Notes under the pieces: model-generated
Told to the model about the DNA's origin: nothing
The model's database searches: none
Seen by the model: only the letters and a program-made list of their open reading frames with translations
Assembly (NCBI RefSeq): GCF_003265705.1
Contig: NW_020312817.1
Span: forward strand, 33,009,820-33,073,819
Direction: 5' to 3'
DNA: 64,000 nucleotides
Origin: Callorhinus ursinus
Lineage: Eukaryota > Chordata > Mammalia > Carnivora > Otariidae
Translations under genes and position numbers: made by a program
In this document: positions 34,631 to 46,769 of the stretch, in pieces
Position numbering within the stretch: the stretch's first letter is position 1
Layout of the letters: the number at the start of each line of letters is the position of its first letter

Positions 34631-34900
34631 ACCACATTCCTGAGGTAAGTTGAAACTAAGTTTTGGTTTGCTGTTCGGGGTGGCGGGGGGGACAGATGAC
34701 TCCACTTTTGGGGTCTTAATAATAGGGAAAATATAGAACATACAGGGTTTGGTACTCCCCGTGGTTTCAGGCATTCCCTGGGAGTCTGGGAATGTAGGCC
34801 CTGTGGATAGGTATGAGAGGTGCTACGGTACTTTCCTAACCTTGACAATGTGTCTACTGTGTGTGCTTTCCTCCTCTTTTCCTTTCCCTCCCTCCAAACC

Positions 34901-34914
34901 TTTTTTTTTTTTTT
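34901..34914. repeat. Poly-T run
   Basis: Fourteen T residues directly before an L2-like fragment. Confidence 0.85.
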
Positions 34915-35015
34915 GGTGTCAGCTCTATGCTAGATAGATGCTATATTAGATGCTGGAGTGTAAAGATGAATAAAACCTAATTCCTGCTTTCTGGGAGCTT
35001 AATATCTGCCACTGT
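34915..35015 (-). mobile_element. L2 3'-end fragment
   Basis: TAGATGCTGGAGTGTAAAGATG, AATAAAACCTAATTCCTGC, TTCTGGGAGCTTAATATCTG follow the antisense L2 end. Confidence 0.6.
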
Positions 35016-35319
35016 TCTCAGTGGGTTTGGAGTGGGAAATGTTTAGTATGGTCTCCCTGCTGAAGGAAAATTTGTCCCAGATGAAAATAGCTAAGGACTA
35101 GAAGTCCTGTGTGGTACAGAGCTCTTTACTAAGAATTCAGGTACCTGAGTCCTACCACGTAGTAAATGGGTGACTTGGAATTATACCTTTGAAATTTATA
35201 TCTTGGTGTCTGAGGAAAATCCTGAGATGAGTAGGGAACATCTATTACAGGCTCAGATGAGGCAATCTATCTGTCTCTATAATTGCTGAGGATTGAGGTC
35301 CTTTATAAGAATATTAATG

Positions 35320-35750
35320 AGACTCCTGGCAGCAGTATTCCTACTAGCTGAAAAGCCGAAACAACCCAAATATCCATCAACCAAGTGGATAAACAAAATG
35401 TGATATCAGCATACATTGGAACATTATTCAGCCATGAAAAAGAATGCACTGATACATGCTATAATATGGATGCATCTCAGAAATCGTATGCTAAAGAAGC
35501 CAGAGACCAAAGGACACATGTTGAATGGCTTCTTTTATAGGAAACTGAGAGCTAAATGAAAAGACGGCAGACCTGGTGGTTGTAAGGGGTGGGGTGGGGG
35601 GCTATTCAGTGGGTGCAGCGTTTCCTTGCAGAGTGATGACGGTGTCAAGGAACTAGAGGTGGTGATTGCATAACATTGTGAATGTTCTACAGGTCGCTGA
35701 ATTGTGTAGATTCATTTTATATGAATTTTACCTCCATATAAAACAAACAA
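35320..35750 (+). mobile_element. L1M ORF2 end and 3'UTR, sense
   Basis: AACAACCCAAATATCCATCAA, GTGGATAAACAAAATGTGAT, AACATTATTCAGCCATGAAAA, ATGCATCTCAGAAATCGTATG, GGACACATGTTGAATGGC, GGTTGTAAGGGGTGGGGTGG, TGAATTGTGTAGATTCATTT are in L1M order up to the 3' end. No surviving frame. Confidence 0.9.
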
Positions 35751-38700
35751 TGAAGGCGCTGGGACTGTTTGGGATCATGTGACAACATAACCTATCCTCT
35801 TCATGAGGAAAGCTCTGGGCAAAAGTTACGGAAGTTCCTTGTCTACTTAATCCAGTGTCATCGGAGTGGCTCGTGTTCTAGTCGAAGGAAAAACTGTTCC
35901 CCTTGCCTCAGACTCTTAGAACCAGTCTCCATTTCAGGGAATGGCTTCCCTTAAGGAGTCTTGAAAACTCTTTTGCTAGTAAAGTTAACCATCTTCTCAG
36001 GAGCTTGGGAGTTAACATGATCAAGATTTTTTACTTCTGACATTTTTAGCCTCCTCCCCCCCTCCCCCAACTACCCACCCCTGGTGGTTTGCCAGGTGAA
36101 TTATTCCCTCCTAAGGTGAAAATAGCCTCTTTAATTTCTTCCCCTGATATGTGAGTATCCCTATTTCATTACTCTGCTTTGTTAATCAGGAAGTCCGTCT
36201 CTGAGGAGCAAATTTAATTTAATGGACTCTCAACCGAGACTTAGCTAAGGTTAAAAAAAAAAAAAAAATTGGCGTAAGGGTCCAGTAAATGACTAATTAT
36301 CTGAATACATACACATGCTCCCAGAGTCCTCGAGAGTCTAAGGTTTCATCTGGAATCCAGATACTTATTAGGGAAACCCACGTCCCTGCTGGATTCCCAT
36401 AACCAAACCTTATTTTTAACATTTTTGGATGGAATTCATCTAGTCATTGTATATATAGTTTATTTTTTGCTCTCTAGGTAGCTGATTATATGTTGCTGGA
36501 ATCGTCTCCTGAAGTGCTCCTTAAAAACTAATGTTTTGGGGCACCTGGGTGGCTCAGATGGTTAAGCGTCTGCCTTCGGCTCAGGTCATGATCCCAGGGT
36601 CCTGGGATCGAGTCCCGCATCAGGCTCCCTGCTCCTTGGGAGCCTGCTTCTCCCTCTGCTTCTCTCTCTCTCTCTCTCTCTCCCTCCCTCTGTCTCTCAT
36701 GAATAAATAAAATCTTTAAAAAAAAAACGTTTTATTTTGTCTTTTTGAAGTGTCTTGTTTAAAAAAAATCCAGTATCTACTGGAGTTCTGGTTCGTGGCA
36801 GAATTCATGGGTTAGGATGAATCCTACCAGAGAGGCTTCTAGTTACTTCCAAAGCAACAGAAATGGGGGACGTGCTGAATTGTTCCCTATGTAACTTCAA
36901 TCCCAGGGTCTCCTGTGGCCCAGGAGATATTGATGTTGCATTAAAGAAACAGCAGTCTAACTTCAGGAGATGTGAAGAACATCTTTTAACCATGTTTTGT
37001 TAGAAGGGCAGCGTAGGTATCTTGTGCAGCCTTCCACTCAGAAGGCTTTCCAAAAAATTAAACTTCACATTCTTCCTTACTTCATGGCAACTGCGGAAAC
37101 TGCTTTTCTCTGGCACCGTCCCCAGTCCTTCCCTTCAGCTTCTTCTGTGCTGTGACCTCCCACTGTTGCCCTTCTCCAAAGCCTCTGTTCTCTATAAAGA
37201 TCCTCTCCCAGAGAGCAGTTCCCTGGCAAGTGGAAAGGGTGTGCCTTTTACCTGTCCCTGTCCCCAGGCTGGCTCCCCCAGAGTTTAGACCTGGTTAGGC
37301 TGCTGCCTCTTCCCCGAAGCACACATTTACGATGGGACCTGAAGCTGCTGGGGCAGTAGAGCTACTTGTTTCTATTTCTACCCTCTTACTGAAATAGCAG
37401 CTGCAAATCTGTTAGGGAGAATCATGGAGAGGCCAAAGCCCTGCACTGGAAGATTGGAGTCATGGTAAGTGGGGCAGCCCAGGTCAAGGGTAGAGGTTCG
37501 GGAGTCCAGTGGATTGGATTTGGTTCCTTCATTTATTAGCTGTGTCATCTTTGCAAAGTTCACCCCCCCTTAAGCACCACAGTACCCATCAAAATGGGTC
37601 TAGTCCTAGGGTGTTTCTCATAAGAGTGCTCCAGATATCAGAGCAGAGCGCCCTGTCTTCTGAGCTGATCCGACTTGCTTACTCTGGAGTCTTCATAGAG
37701 TTTTAACCTCTGAGAAAATGCCTCAAGGGTTCCCCTCCTTAGGTGTTACAGGCTCAGTTTGGGCTGCAGAAAGGCTAGTCACCCAAGTAGTTTCTGCGCT
37801 CCTGCTTCGCTGTTTGGGCTTGGTGGGCTGGAGTTTTTCGTTCCATCCCTGGTAATAAAACCAGCTGCAATCTAAGTGATCTGCCATTTACTTAGTAACT
37901 TTATACCATCTCTTTATTAGTTTTCTCTTTAGTGTTTATAAGACCATCACATGAAAAATATCATTGTCAGCTAGGAAGCAGATGAGCCAATGCATTAAGC
38001 ATCATTCTGCAGCCAGTTTAGGAGGGTGGCAAGCCCAGGGAATGAAGAATGCAGTGGTGGCACTAAGGAGGAAAGGGAAGCATGCTGAATCATTGGAGCC
38101 TGTTCCAGAGGAGCTCTGGATGCCAGACTGGGCCCGAGTGGGAGAAGGGCTTGCATCTGACCTTGGATGACAAGTGTAGCCAAGACTAGCTGCAGAACTT
38201 GCAGGGCCCAGAGCCACATGAATGCAGCATTCCCCTCCCCCCTCCCCCCGCTTCTTTTAAACAACTTTAAGACCGCAACAACAGACCATGAAACCAAGCT
38301 TGGGATCCTGCAGAGCATGGGGTCCTGTATAACTACACAAGTTGTACACCCACAAAGCTTGTCTTGAGGGTAGCTAAGGTGACTCCCCCATGTGCTCTCA
38401 CTGTGGCATTTACCATACTGTGTTTTGATGGTAGCTGTGCTTGTCTGTAAGGTCCAAGAGGATGGAGGCAGCAAGGGTGTGCTGGTAAGGAAGCTAGTGC
38501 ATAGTGTGGAGGGAGGCAGGAGGACTCTGATTTAGGTTACTTGGCTTTATCACCATCCTCTCCTCCCCTCCTGGAGATCTAACATATGAGTGAGGGGTAG
38601 GAGTGTAGGTTCTCTGATATATAGTGAGTCTTATTTAAGCTCCCAGAACTTCATTTCCTTCAAAGTCCAGGAAATCATTTAATCATAAGTTCTATAAAAG

Positions 38701-39458
38701 GATAGTGCCCTCAAGCCTGAAGAGATGATGAAATGAAATCCAAAGAAATAAAAAAATGCATCTTTGTCTATTGAAAGCAGAAAGGTAAAATAGGAGTCAG
38801 TTCATAAATTTGATTTTAAACAGAGCATTTCTTAATATCTTAAAAGCAGATGTTTTCCAGGGAAATAAGGTGTTGTTGAAGGATGACGTGGGTGTCGGTA
38901 TGGTCAGATCGACTGGTTAGCAAGACTTAACCTGAGAAATCCTTTTCATGATCACTGAAGAAAATGCTCTGTTCTGGCTTCATTAACTCAGTTTAGTCTG
39001 GAAGAGAATTTACTTGAAGTTTTATTTATGGTGAAGAGAATATTTAGAAATCTATATCTTAATCCTTACAGATACTTTCACAGTGAATATCTCCTGTAAA
39101 TCCTCTTTACTAGAAAAGAATATGCTGGGTTTAGCTAGTTCATGACCACATGATGAACGTCCACTTGAGTTTGATGGTTTTGATTTTTGAGCTTCTGTCT
39201 GTGGGGTCCTGATTCGTGCTGAACACAATGATGAAGAAGAGAATCCAATGTGGTCAAGGAATCCTACAGTTTGAAGTGTTCTTCTTCTGAATTTCCATAC
39301 TTTGGAAGACCTAATTCACCTTGCCCTCTAACATTTCCTAAAGTAAATCTGAGAAAGAATATAACTAATGTTAAGGGGTCTATTGCTGACAAATTAACCT
39401 TTTAGAGGAGGTCAGAAAACTGGGCTTTTAAAATGTCCCAGGGAATCGAGGTATTTTA
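35751..39458. other. Unassigned apart from one SINE
   Basis: No gene recognised in 3.7 kb. Simple tracts: C-rich 36051-36085, A16 at 36253-36268, C-rich 38231-38250. The 159-codon frame at 37995-38474 (minus) reads without a recognisable domain and has no supporting context. Confidence 0.45.
36539..36727 (+). mobile_element. Can-SINE
   Basis: Full-length plus-strand SINE, GGGGCACCTGGGTGGCTCAG to ATGAATAAATAAAATC, with a (TC)n expansion at about 36661-36682. Only short AATGTTTT/AACGTTTT flanking similarity, so the TSD is uncertain. Confidence 0.95.
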
Positions 39459-39649
39459 TTTTATTTTATTTTATTTATTTTTTTAAAGATTTTATTTATT
39501 TATTCATGAGAGACAGAGAGAGAGAGAGGCAGAGGGAGAAGCAGGCTCCCAAGGAGTAGGGACCCTGATGCGGGACTCGATCCCAGGACCCTGGGATCAT
39601 GACCTGAGCCGAAGGCAGACGCTTAACCATCTGAGCCACCCAGGTGCCC
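39459..39649 (-). mobile_element. Can-SINE, young
   Basis: Minus-strand SINE with a (TTTTA)n tail and exact 17-nt TSD GGAATCGAGGTATTTTA at 39442-39458 and 39650-39666. Confidence 0.98.
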
Positions 39650-39666
39650 GGAATCGAGGTATTTTA

Positions 39667-40609
39667 AAAAATTCTTTCAGGACACCTTTAGTAGTAAAAC
39701 ATGCACTAAGAATATGTCTGATTATGACCCCAATCATAAAACTGAGTTTTTCCTCTGATGTAAAGGATGCTCAGTGTGCCATGAGTGACCATAATCAGCT
39801 ATATTTATTCTCTAATGTAGAATAAAATTGAATGACAAGCTGAATTATGGACCATGCCAGGAAGTCTTCTGAGGATTTGCTAGGGATAGTGAAAGGCAAA
39901 GGACATAGAGAAAGCATTTGAAATACAGATGCATTAAAATGTGCTGAGAAATATTGCCTTCTATCTAATGGTCCTAGCAAGTCCTTCCCAGTGTCATTGA
40001 GAGCCTGAAGTTTAGGCAGCATGTTCTAAGGAAAAACCAAAATGAGAACTTTCTATATTCAAGATGGAAGCTCCATTTTCCCAGACTTTGGGAAGGTGAT
40101 GGGAGGGAGGATTTCTCCATTTCTGTTGACAAACCAGCTTCATTATGCCCTACCAACAGGGGGCGATACACTGTGGATATTTATTCAAGAAAAGGGATTT
40201 TGCAGAGAATGTCAAAATTGTTAGATGCAGAGAATGACAGAAGCAAAATGTGTTTAAGTTGTACTTTTTTGTGTTTGACCAGTGTTCTAAAGGGATTTGG
40301 CATTTGTTTTCTTTTTACAGTGATGAAGTATCTACTTTCTAGGGTAGAACTGAAATCTTTAATTTTCTGGGAGAGGAGATATTCTTTTTGCTTAATATAA
40401 CATATACTAAAAGATACAGTAGGGATGAGGCTAGTGGAATTAATCTTAGCCTCACATAAATGAGGTTATAATCAAAGAAAGGTAGAACACATAGATTAGA
40501 ATGGCCACTGTACCTTCTTCAGGCTGACTATGCCTCATTAAGAGCATGCCAAGCACAGTGAAATAGAGAAATAGGTGAACAGAGTTCTACTGGCAGTGAT
40601 ACAACTGAA
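39667..40609. other. Unassigned sequence with a CTCF-like motif
   Basis: No gene or repeat named. Contains the motif at 40153-40168 listed separately. Frames of 60-75 codons are unsupported. Confidence 0.45.
40153..40168 (+). promoter_or_regulatory. CTCF-like motif
   Basis: CCAACAGGGGGCGATA carries the strong AGGGGGCG core of the CTCF motif with a matching CCA upstream. One core position differs (GAT where G-C/G-C/T is usual). Motif match only. Confidence 0.5.
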
Positions 40610-40860
40610 TATCCCCATCATTATCATCATCACAGCCATCTTTGGGGTTCACTAGTCAGTCAATGAGCTAAGCAATTTATGTACATCCTCGAAGTCCAAA
40701 TAACTCCGAGGAAGGTGGTATTATCACTGTACTGTAAACGAGATATTAAGGATTAGTGAGGCTAAATAACTTTAGGCCGCATGGCAAATATAAGTAGGAG
40801 CCAGCTTTTAATTCATGTCCCCAAATTTATACTACCTCTATTGTCTTGAGGGATTCTGAG
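40610..40860 (+). mobile_element. MIR SINE
   Basis: AGCTAAGCAATTTATGTACATC, GAGGAAGGTGGTATTATCAC, GTGAGGCTAAATAACTTTAGG, GGAGCCAGCTTTTAATTC follow MIR in sense. Confidence 0.75.
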
Positions 40861-41084
40861 AATTCAGGATCAAAGCATATCCTTGGCCAACTAGAATAAA
40901 AGCCATACCTAAGTTTAGCTGGCAAATGGAGTACCTATTAGTGGTTTTTGCCTTGAGCATCTACTTCCCTGTATGAAAAATATATCTTGATAGTCCACTG
41001 GGGGAATCCTGTCTCCCCCAACTCTTAGTCTGTGTGTCTCAAGAGAAGTTGATTTAGAAATGGAGCATAGGCCAGTCAAAACCT

Positions 41085-41460
41085 CCTATTCCCCTAGCCA
41101 GAGTGGTTGGATTAGAGACAGACATCTGAGCTAGGTCCGGCCAGTAGGAGTTAATGAGATTCATTTTGGGGCATTGGTTTGCCATCACTGACGCAGGTTC
41201 CTTCTTTTCTGCTGAACTTAAGATTAGAAGGATGTAGACTAGAAAGAGTGCAGTCTTTTGCAGTCCCAGGGTAAAAGCCTGTTTGGAGGTTGAACCAAAT
41301 GCAGAAAAAGGCAGAGAGATGGAAGGAGAGAAACTGAGTCCTGGTCATATCTCTTGAATCCTGCTCAAAGCTGTACCTGAAACCAGTACACTGGACTTTC
41401 TAATTATCTTGGGTTAGGTCTTCACTTGCAGAAAGAGTTCTAAGGTTCTCAAGGTAATTG
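41085..41460 (+). mobile_element. Probable ancient MER/LTR-type repeat, family unassigned
   Basis: CTAGGTCCGGCCAGTAGGAG, CCTTCTTTTCTGCTGAACTT, AAGCCTGTTTGGAGGTTGAA, AGAGATGGAAGGAGAGAAAC, TGTACCTGAAACCAGTACAC and TGGACTTTCTAATTATCTTG follow a mammalian repeat consensus I recall but cannot name securely. Confidence 0.4.
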
Positions 41461-41824
41461 GATAGCTGATGATCTCACTGCAGTCATCCTTCTTCTGTGG
41501 ATGCAGGTACCCACATTCGGTCCTATCTGCTCTAGTAGCTTCACTTTGTCCTCTGTAGGACTCTCTGCCAGAGTACTAGTAGGCCTTTATCTGCTATTCT
41601 TAATGTGGGTCTGTTATTTCCTTTCTCATTTTTCTTTTTGGTTAGGCAGGTTTCAGAGGAGACCCTATTTGTTCTTGGAAATGTATCCAATCTACATTGT
41701 TTTCAAGATTGTATTCAACTTCATGTGGTGGGTGAAGGGAATCTAAGCAAAATGACTGCAGGAAAGTGGTTCTTATTCTAAAAGGATCTAGGATTCTGGG
41801 AGGGCCATAGACAGAGAGATGGGT

Positions 41825-41990
41825 TTATTCTTTCATTCAACAAATACTGACTGTGCTTCTATGTTGCACCAGGTGCTATTCTAGGTACTTCCATCATGGA
41901 GCTTATATTTTAATGGGGGAGATGATGAATAAATTTGTATTTGGTGACAAGATTGTCCCAGATGGAAGAAACAGCAGTTAAAAATTTGTC
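41825..41990 (-). mobile_element. L2 3'-end fragment
   Basis: TTCTTTCATTCAACAAATAC is the reverse of the L2 terminus. AGGTGCTATTCTAGGTAC, ATGGAGCTTATATTTTAATGG continue the order. Confidence 0.75.
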
Positions 41991-42144
41991 CTTGTTTATA
42001 ATATTCATTTTCAAGGCCAAGTTCAACTTAATGTAGTCACTGAAAGCAGCTTGTTGTAGAAAGATGTGTAAGAAGCAGTCGACCACTGTTCATCAGGCTG
42101 TGAAGTAATTCTTGAGTCTACCAATTTATTAAAGTTGATCAAGG

Positions 42145-42330
42145 GAAGCAGTATGTTGTGTGGAAGGAACAGTTTAAAGGAGTTGGGAAAGCCTGGATGC
42201 AGGCCCAGTTAGACCATTAACCATAAGAATAGTAGACTCCATTTAACTTCAAATCAGTTTTATAATCTATGAAATGAAGGTAATATGCTCTGCCAACTTT
42301 TATAGTTCTGAGGATCAAAATGAGACCCCC
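42145..42330 (-). mobile_element. MIR SINE
   Basis: AAAGCCTGGATGCAGGCCC, AATCAGTTTTATAATCTATG, AAATGAAGGTAATATGCTC, AGTTCTGAGGATCAAAATGAG are antisense MIR. Confidence 0.7.
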
Positions 42331-42381
42331 ATATATTTGGGAAGTATTGCTGCTACCTGAATGTTTTGTTATGTCAAACTC

Positions 42382-42440
42382 TTATATATATATATCTTAA
42401 TAAACACAATACCTATATAATATATATAAAAAACATTGGG
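42382..42440. repeat. AT-rich (TA)n tract
   Basis: TATATATATATATC and ATATAATATATATAAAA runs. Confidence 0.8.
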
Positions 42441-42719
42441 AGGGGAGGGAACAAGAGATGGAGAAACAGATGGGTTCCTGATCACCTTCTGTTTCAGTTT
42501 CCAGTCCCTCCTGTAGCCCAACTACTCTTCTTGCCCTTGTTTTAGAAGACCACATCCTTTCAGTGAAACTTCCCCTTTAAGTTAGAGTAGGGTTCATTTC
42601 CTTGTTTAAAGTCTCAAGGGAAGAGCGAATCCTCTCCTGTGGATAGGAGTTGTATTAAATTCTAGATCTCCCACCAAATTTAGGAATCCCTCCATATTCT
42701 CCTTGACATATAGTGACTT

Positions 42720-43300
42720 GGCTCTGATTGAAGACTTCCAGTGATGGAAAGCTCACCATTACCTGAGAAGGTCTATTGTCAAATGACTATCTTTAGTTAT
42801 CTGAACTTATTATATTCATCTAAAGCTATTTCCCTATATTTTATACCCTCTGCTTATGGTCTGACATGCAGAGTAGTACAAGCTAATGCCTTTGGGATGT
42901 TTCTTCAACTCTTAGTGAAAGTTACTGTGATTCTCCTTTCTCTTGGGAGAAAAACAAAAATATTTTATGTAAAATAGTCTGGAATGGGGCAACCAGATAA
43001 GGAATCTGGATTTTTCCTTTAATTGTTCTTGGATTGGCTTTATATCCTACCTGGTTGCCCCATTCTAGATAACTTTCATACATCAACCAATGTCCTTCTA
43101 CAATCTAGTCTCTAGAATTTAGCACAGTGTTCCAGATGTGATGGAACCAGTAGAACTGTTGAATTTAATAATTCAAACACTATTCCTATCATTTAGCCAC
43201 TATAAGACTACCTAATCTTATCACGTCTTTATAATAATCTATGATCCTTGGTTCTCCTTGAGCAACATTTTTGACTGTGGAGTGGTAGAATCCACCGAAG
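42720..43300 (-). mobile_element. L3/CR1-like LINE relic
   Basis: ACTTCCAGTGATGGAAAGCTC, ATTGTCAAATGACTATCTTT, CTATTTCCCTATATTTTATA, CAATGTCCTTCTACAATC, GCACAGTGTTCCAGATGTGA, CACTATTCCTATCATTTAG follow the antisense 3' part of CR1/L3 LINEs. Very decayed. Confidence 0.55.
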
Positions 43301-43704
43301 AAGGATTCATTTTTAACAATAGTGATTGGTATGCAGAAAACATAAATAATTGGCAGCTATGTTTATATGAACTATCAGTAGGTGTCAAATCAGTATTCTG
43401 TCATTCTTACTAAAGTTTATATATAACTTTGGATAGATAACTAAGGAAATTAAGCTTTGGAGGTATCCAGTAGTTCTTCCAGTCTTTGGCCTTGTAGCTC
43501 TTGGTTTTCCCTTTTCTGATATACTATGTTTTATGACTGTCTTGTTAAAAATATTGTCTTGATTTTTGTCATTGGTCTGGCAGGGTTGGGGCATTGAGGG
43601 GTTTCTTGCATCCCCACTTTTTAAATTTTTAAAAATTTTTTCAGTAAGGAAAAATCCAAATTAAAATTTACTTTCAAGGTCCTTTATTACGTGCTCTTTT
43701 TCAG

Positions 43705-43920
43705 TTTTTCCTGCAGTGGCTCCCCTTCACCCTCAGGTCCAAATCATTCAATCCTGTGTCCCCTGGATTTTCTCACCTTTGCCTTTTGTTTGGCACAATG
43801 AAATGCCTTTCCCTTTTTTAATTCTGCCTGTCATAATCTTATTCATCTTTGAAGACATGATTCTAATCTCTCTCTCTGGTACCTTCCAAGGTCTTTCCTG
43901 TTCACAGTAATTCCTGACTA
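43705..43920 (+). mobile_element. L2 LINE fragment
   Basis: CAGTGGCTCCCCTTCACCC, AGGTCCAAATCATTCAATC, TTGGCACAATGAAATGCC, ATTCATCTTTGAAGACATG, CCTTCCAAGGTCTTTCC follow the L2 3' region in sense (SLKT...FP context destroyed). Confidence 0.6.
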
Positions 43921-44174
43921 ATAACATTTAAGAACAAGTAATCCTACTCATAAAATTTTTTTATGATAGTATATTGAACTTTTACTAAACTCTTATGTTC
44001 CATTTTCTTGCTCTAATAAAGATGAAAATTTTAAATGTTCCAGGTAAATTAAAAATATTTTTTAAAATGAAGACTGAAATCTTGTGGGATTGGATGTTTT
44101 TGAGAGCCCTTAAAGTGCTTTGCACTTGGGTGCTTGGGAAGAAGTTGTCCATGGTTTATCATTTATAGCCCCTA
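43921..44174. other. Unassigned AT-rich sequence
   Basis: Nothing recognised. Confidence 0.5.
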
Positions 44175-44190
44175 ATCCAGGCATCATTTA

Positions 44191-44273
44191 TTTTTTTATT
44201 TTTTTAAAATTTTTAATTTTATTATGTTAGTCACTATATAATACATCATTAGTTTTTGATGTGGTGATCCAGG
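44191..44273 (-). mobile_element. Young carnivore L1, about 80-bp tail only
   Basis: TTTTATTATGTTAGTCACTA, ATACATCATTAGTTTTTGAT and GTGGTGATCCAGG are the antisense carnivore L1 3' end. Exact 16-nt TSD ATCCAGGCATCATTTA at 44175-44190 and 44274-44289. Confidence 0.96.
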
Positions 44274-44289
44274 ATCCAGGCATCATTTA

Positions 44290-44848
44290 AAGAGAAAAAT
44301 AAACACATTGCAATAAAGTTTGGATTTAGTAGGTTTTCAGGTACAGAATGTAGAGAGAATATTTTTCATTCTCAGATCTCTTAATAAAGCTTTCTGAAAG
44401 GAAAAAAACTAGTAATAAAAATAGTAACATACTACAATCACCAACATTTCTTAGTTTCTTGTGATCTGGAAAATATTATCCTCATGCCTTAATTCATGGC
44501 TGTACATATTAGGAAAACTTACCTCAACTCTGGATTCCCAACACAGATGACATTAAAGTGCCACATATCTATGATCTATTACTTTCCTTTGCTTATTCCC
44601 ATGTTCAGGTTTTAAATCCACAGATCTTAATTCCTCTTATTTTAATATCTATTTTACAAATCTAACGACTTAGTCTTTATTATAGGAGATCATGATGCAG
44701 GTTGACTGAACTAATTCTAATGCCAAAACTAAAAGAAAAATCTTAAAATTTTATGTTCAGGTTATTGGCCTTTGGGGCATGCTACTAAATGTCCTAAATA
44801 TCACGGATTTGCAAAAATTAAACTTGTGGTCTAAACTTTTGGGTGTAC
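44290..44848. other. Unassigned AT-rich sequence
   Basis: No gene or repeat recognised. Confidence 0.5.
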
Positions 44849-44862
44849 CTAAACACTTTTTT

Positions 44863-45173
44863 TTTTTTACTATTGAAGTGTAGTTGACACACAATGCTAG
44901 TTTCAGGTGTACAGCATAATGATTTAACAAATCTATACATAATGCTTTGCTCACAAGTATAGTTACCATCTGTCTCCATACAACACTATTACAATGCTAT
45001 TGAATATATACCATATGCTGTGCCTTTTTATTCCCATGACTTAATTCTATAACTGGAAGCCTGTGCTTTCCACCCTCCTTCACCCATTTTGCCCATTCCC
45101 CCCACCCCCATCTTCCCCTCTGGCAACTATCAGTTCTCTGTATTTATGGGTCTGTTTGTCTTTTTTTTTTTTT
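44863..45173 (-). mobile_element. L1 3'UTR, 5'-truncated, with TSD
   Basis: ATTGAAGTGTAGTTGACACA, GTTTCAGGTGTACAGCATAA, TATAGTTACCATCTGTCTCC, GACTTAATTCTATAACTGGA, CCCTCTGGCAACTATCAG follow the antisense 3' end of a eutherian L1. Exact 14-nt TSD CTAAACACTTTTTT at 44849-44862 and 45174-45187. Confidence 0.95.
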
Positions 45174-45187
45174 CTAAACACTTTTTT

Positions 45188-45884
45188 CCATCAAGTAAGT
45201 CTATGATTTGTGAAGATCTTTCTAGAAAATTTCCTTTTCTCTCAGGATTGCAGAAGAAGGAAAAACTAGAGTTGGTTTTCTACTAGAGTTCTCATTGGCT
45301 GGAAAATAACTGACCTATGTTTTGATACAGACTGCTTTTCTGAACTCCTTTGCCCCTATTTCCATAGAAATTTGGGCTGGGCCTGGACTTATCACTACTA
45401 ATTCCTAAATTCTAGGTACTCACTTGTTAGGGTTTGAGATCAACATGTTTTAGTAGAATGTCTTTGACAAACATTTATAGACTGAAAACAATATATTTAA
45501 GGAACGGTCACTGGAATGGAAGGAAATTTGGCTTCACTAGTTGGCTGTAGTTGGAAGTCTGCCATTAGTAGGCTAATTGACCATTGCTTTGGTATCTGAT
45601 GGAGGCCAACAGTGGAGTGAACAAGTTACCCTTCCCTAGTGGCTCTCCAGGCAGCTCCTAGATGCTCAGGGACTACATTTGTTCTAGAATAGTCTTAGGT
45701 ATTAAGTTCTTCTCTGACATGGGTCCTAGGATCCTAGGGAAAATGGGCTGTCCTGCTAGATGGCTGTGTTTGAAACTATGTCCTTGGCCTGGCCTCTTAG
45801 GGTTGCTTACTTTGAGCTGCACTGGCTGGCTAATGCTACCTATGACTCAGCAACTAGTTTTTATGTGTTCTTATGCTTTAAGAA
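45188..45884. other. Unassigned sequence
   Basis: Nothing recognised. The 76-codon frame at 45662-45892 is unsupported. Confidence 0.5.
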
Positions 45885-46040
45885 CATATTAATATCAGTA
45901 CTTGTAGTTTATCAAACGCTTCCTTATTAACATTTTATGTCTTCATTTATAAGCTAGATAAGGAAAGAATTCCATGCCCCACATCATGATTAAGGAAAGT
46001 CACTTGGTCAAGGTCACATAAGTGGTAGAGCTGCTTGTAG
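45885..46040 (+). mobile_element. MIR SINE fragment
   Basis: CTTGTAGTTTATCAAACGC, GAAAGTCACTTGGTCAAGG, TCACATAAGTGGTAGAGCTG follow MIR in sense. Confidence 0.75.
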
Positions 46041-46275
46041 AACTGGGTTTCTCACCCTCACTACTGGAATTTTGGGGTAGAGAAATCTTTGTGGTGGTGG
46101 ACTGTCTTGTCCATTGTAGGATATTTAGCAGTATCCTTGGCCTCTACCTGCTAGGTACCAGTTGTAAACTGCCCCCCCCCACCCCATCCCAAGTTGTGAC
46201 CATCAAAAATGTCTCTAGATGTTTTCTGGGGACAAAATTGCCCCCAGTTGATCTAGAATAGGATTTCCCACTTTA
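46041..46275 (+). mobile_element. MER-type hAT DNA-transposon remnant
   Basis: GGGTTTCTCACCCTCACTAC, TTGTGGTGGTGGACTGTCTTG, CATTGTAGGATATTTAGCAG, TATCCTTGGCCTCTACCTGC, GTGACCATCAAAAATGTCTC, ATTGCCCCCAGTTGATCTAG follow a common non-autonomous hAT-type mammalian repeat (exact MER number not assigned). The ends GTTTCTCA and the reverse of its terminal inverted repeat are decayed. Confidence 0.65.
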
Positions 46276-46281
46276 GGTCAC

Positions 46282-46300
46282 TTTTTTTTTTTTTTTTTTT
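46282..46300. repeat. Poly-T run (about 19)
   Basis: Uninterrupted T tract just beyond the DNA-transposon remnant. No retroelement body is attached. Confidence 0.9.
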
Positions 46301-46769
46301 AACGCTGCAGGAGAAGTCCCATATTGCTTAGTTCTCACATAATGCAATATTCACAAAATTAGAGCCTTTTACGAGGAGGGACCTTTATGTGTAATGAGAA
46401 GTTTCCATATTCTAGTGAGAAAAAAGATACTTCCACACTTAAGTGAATCCTTTCTTGCTCTCCAGAAGAATTAACCATAATTACTCATTTTCCATGAAAG
46501 CATAAAGTAGGACCCCATGCTGCTTTCTACAGCCTACCAATTGTTTGTGGAATGTTCAATTTAATTCCCACTTAATTGTGCAGGTAATGTTTCATTGTAC
46601 AATGTGTTCTCCCATGTGAAGTGCCATGCTTGCCTTAAAGAGGTTAACAAACCACCAATTCAATAGAATATCCAAGGATCTAAGAAGTTTGGCCTAGATA
46701 TCAGGAAATATTTTAGGGTGTATTTGATGTTCAAGAGAAAAATAAGATGTGGCTCAATAGATTTTTTTA

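Noticed and set aside
37995..38474. 159-codon minus-strand frame
   Set aside because: No domain, no homologous family recognised, and frames of this size are expected by chance in 64 kb. A second overlapping frame is also open.
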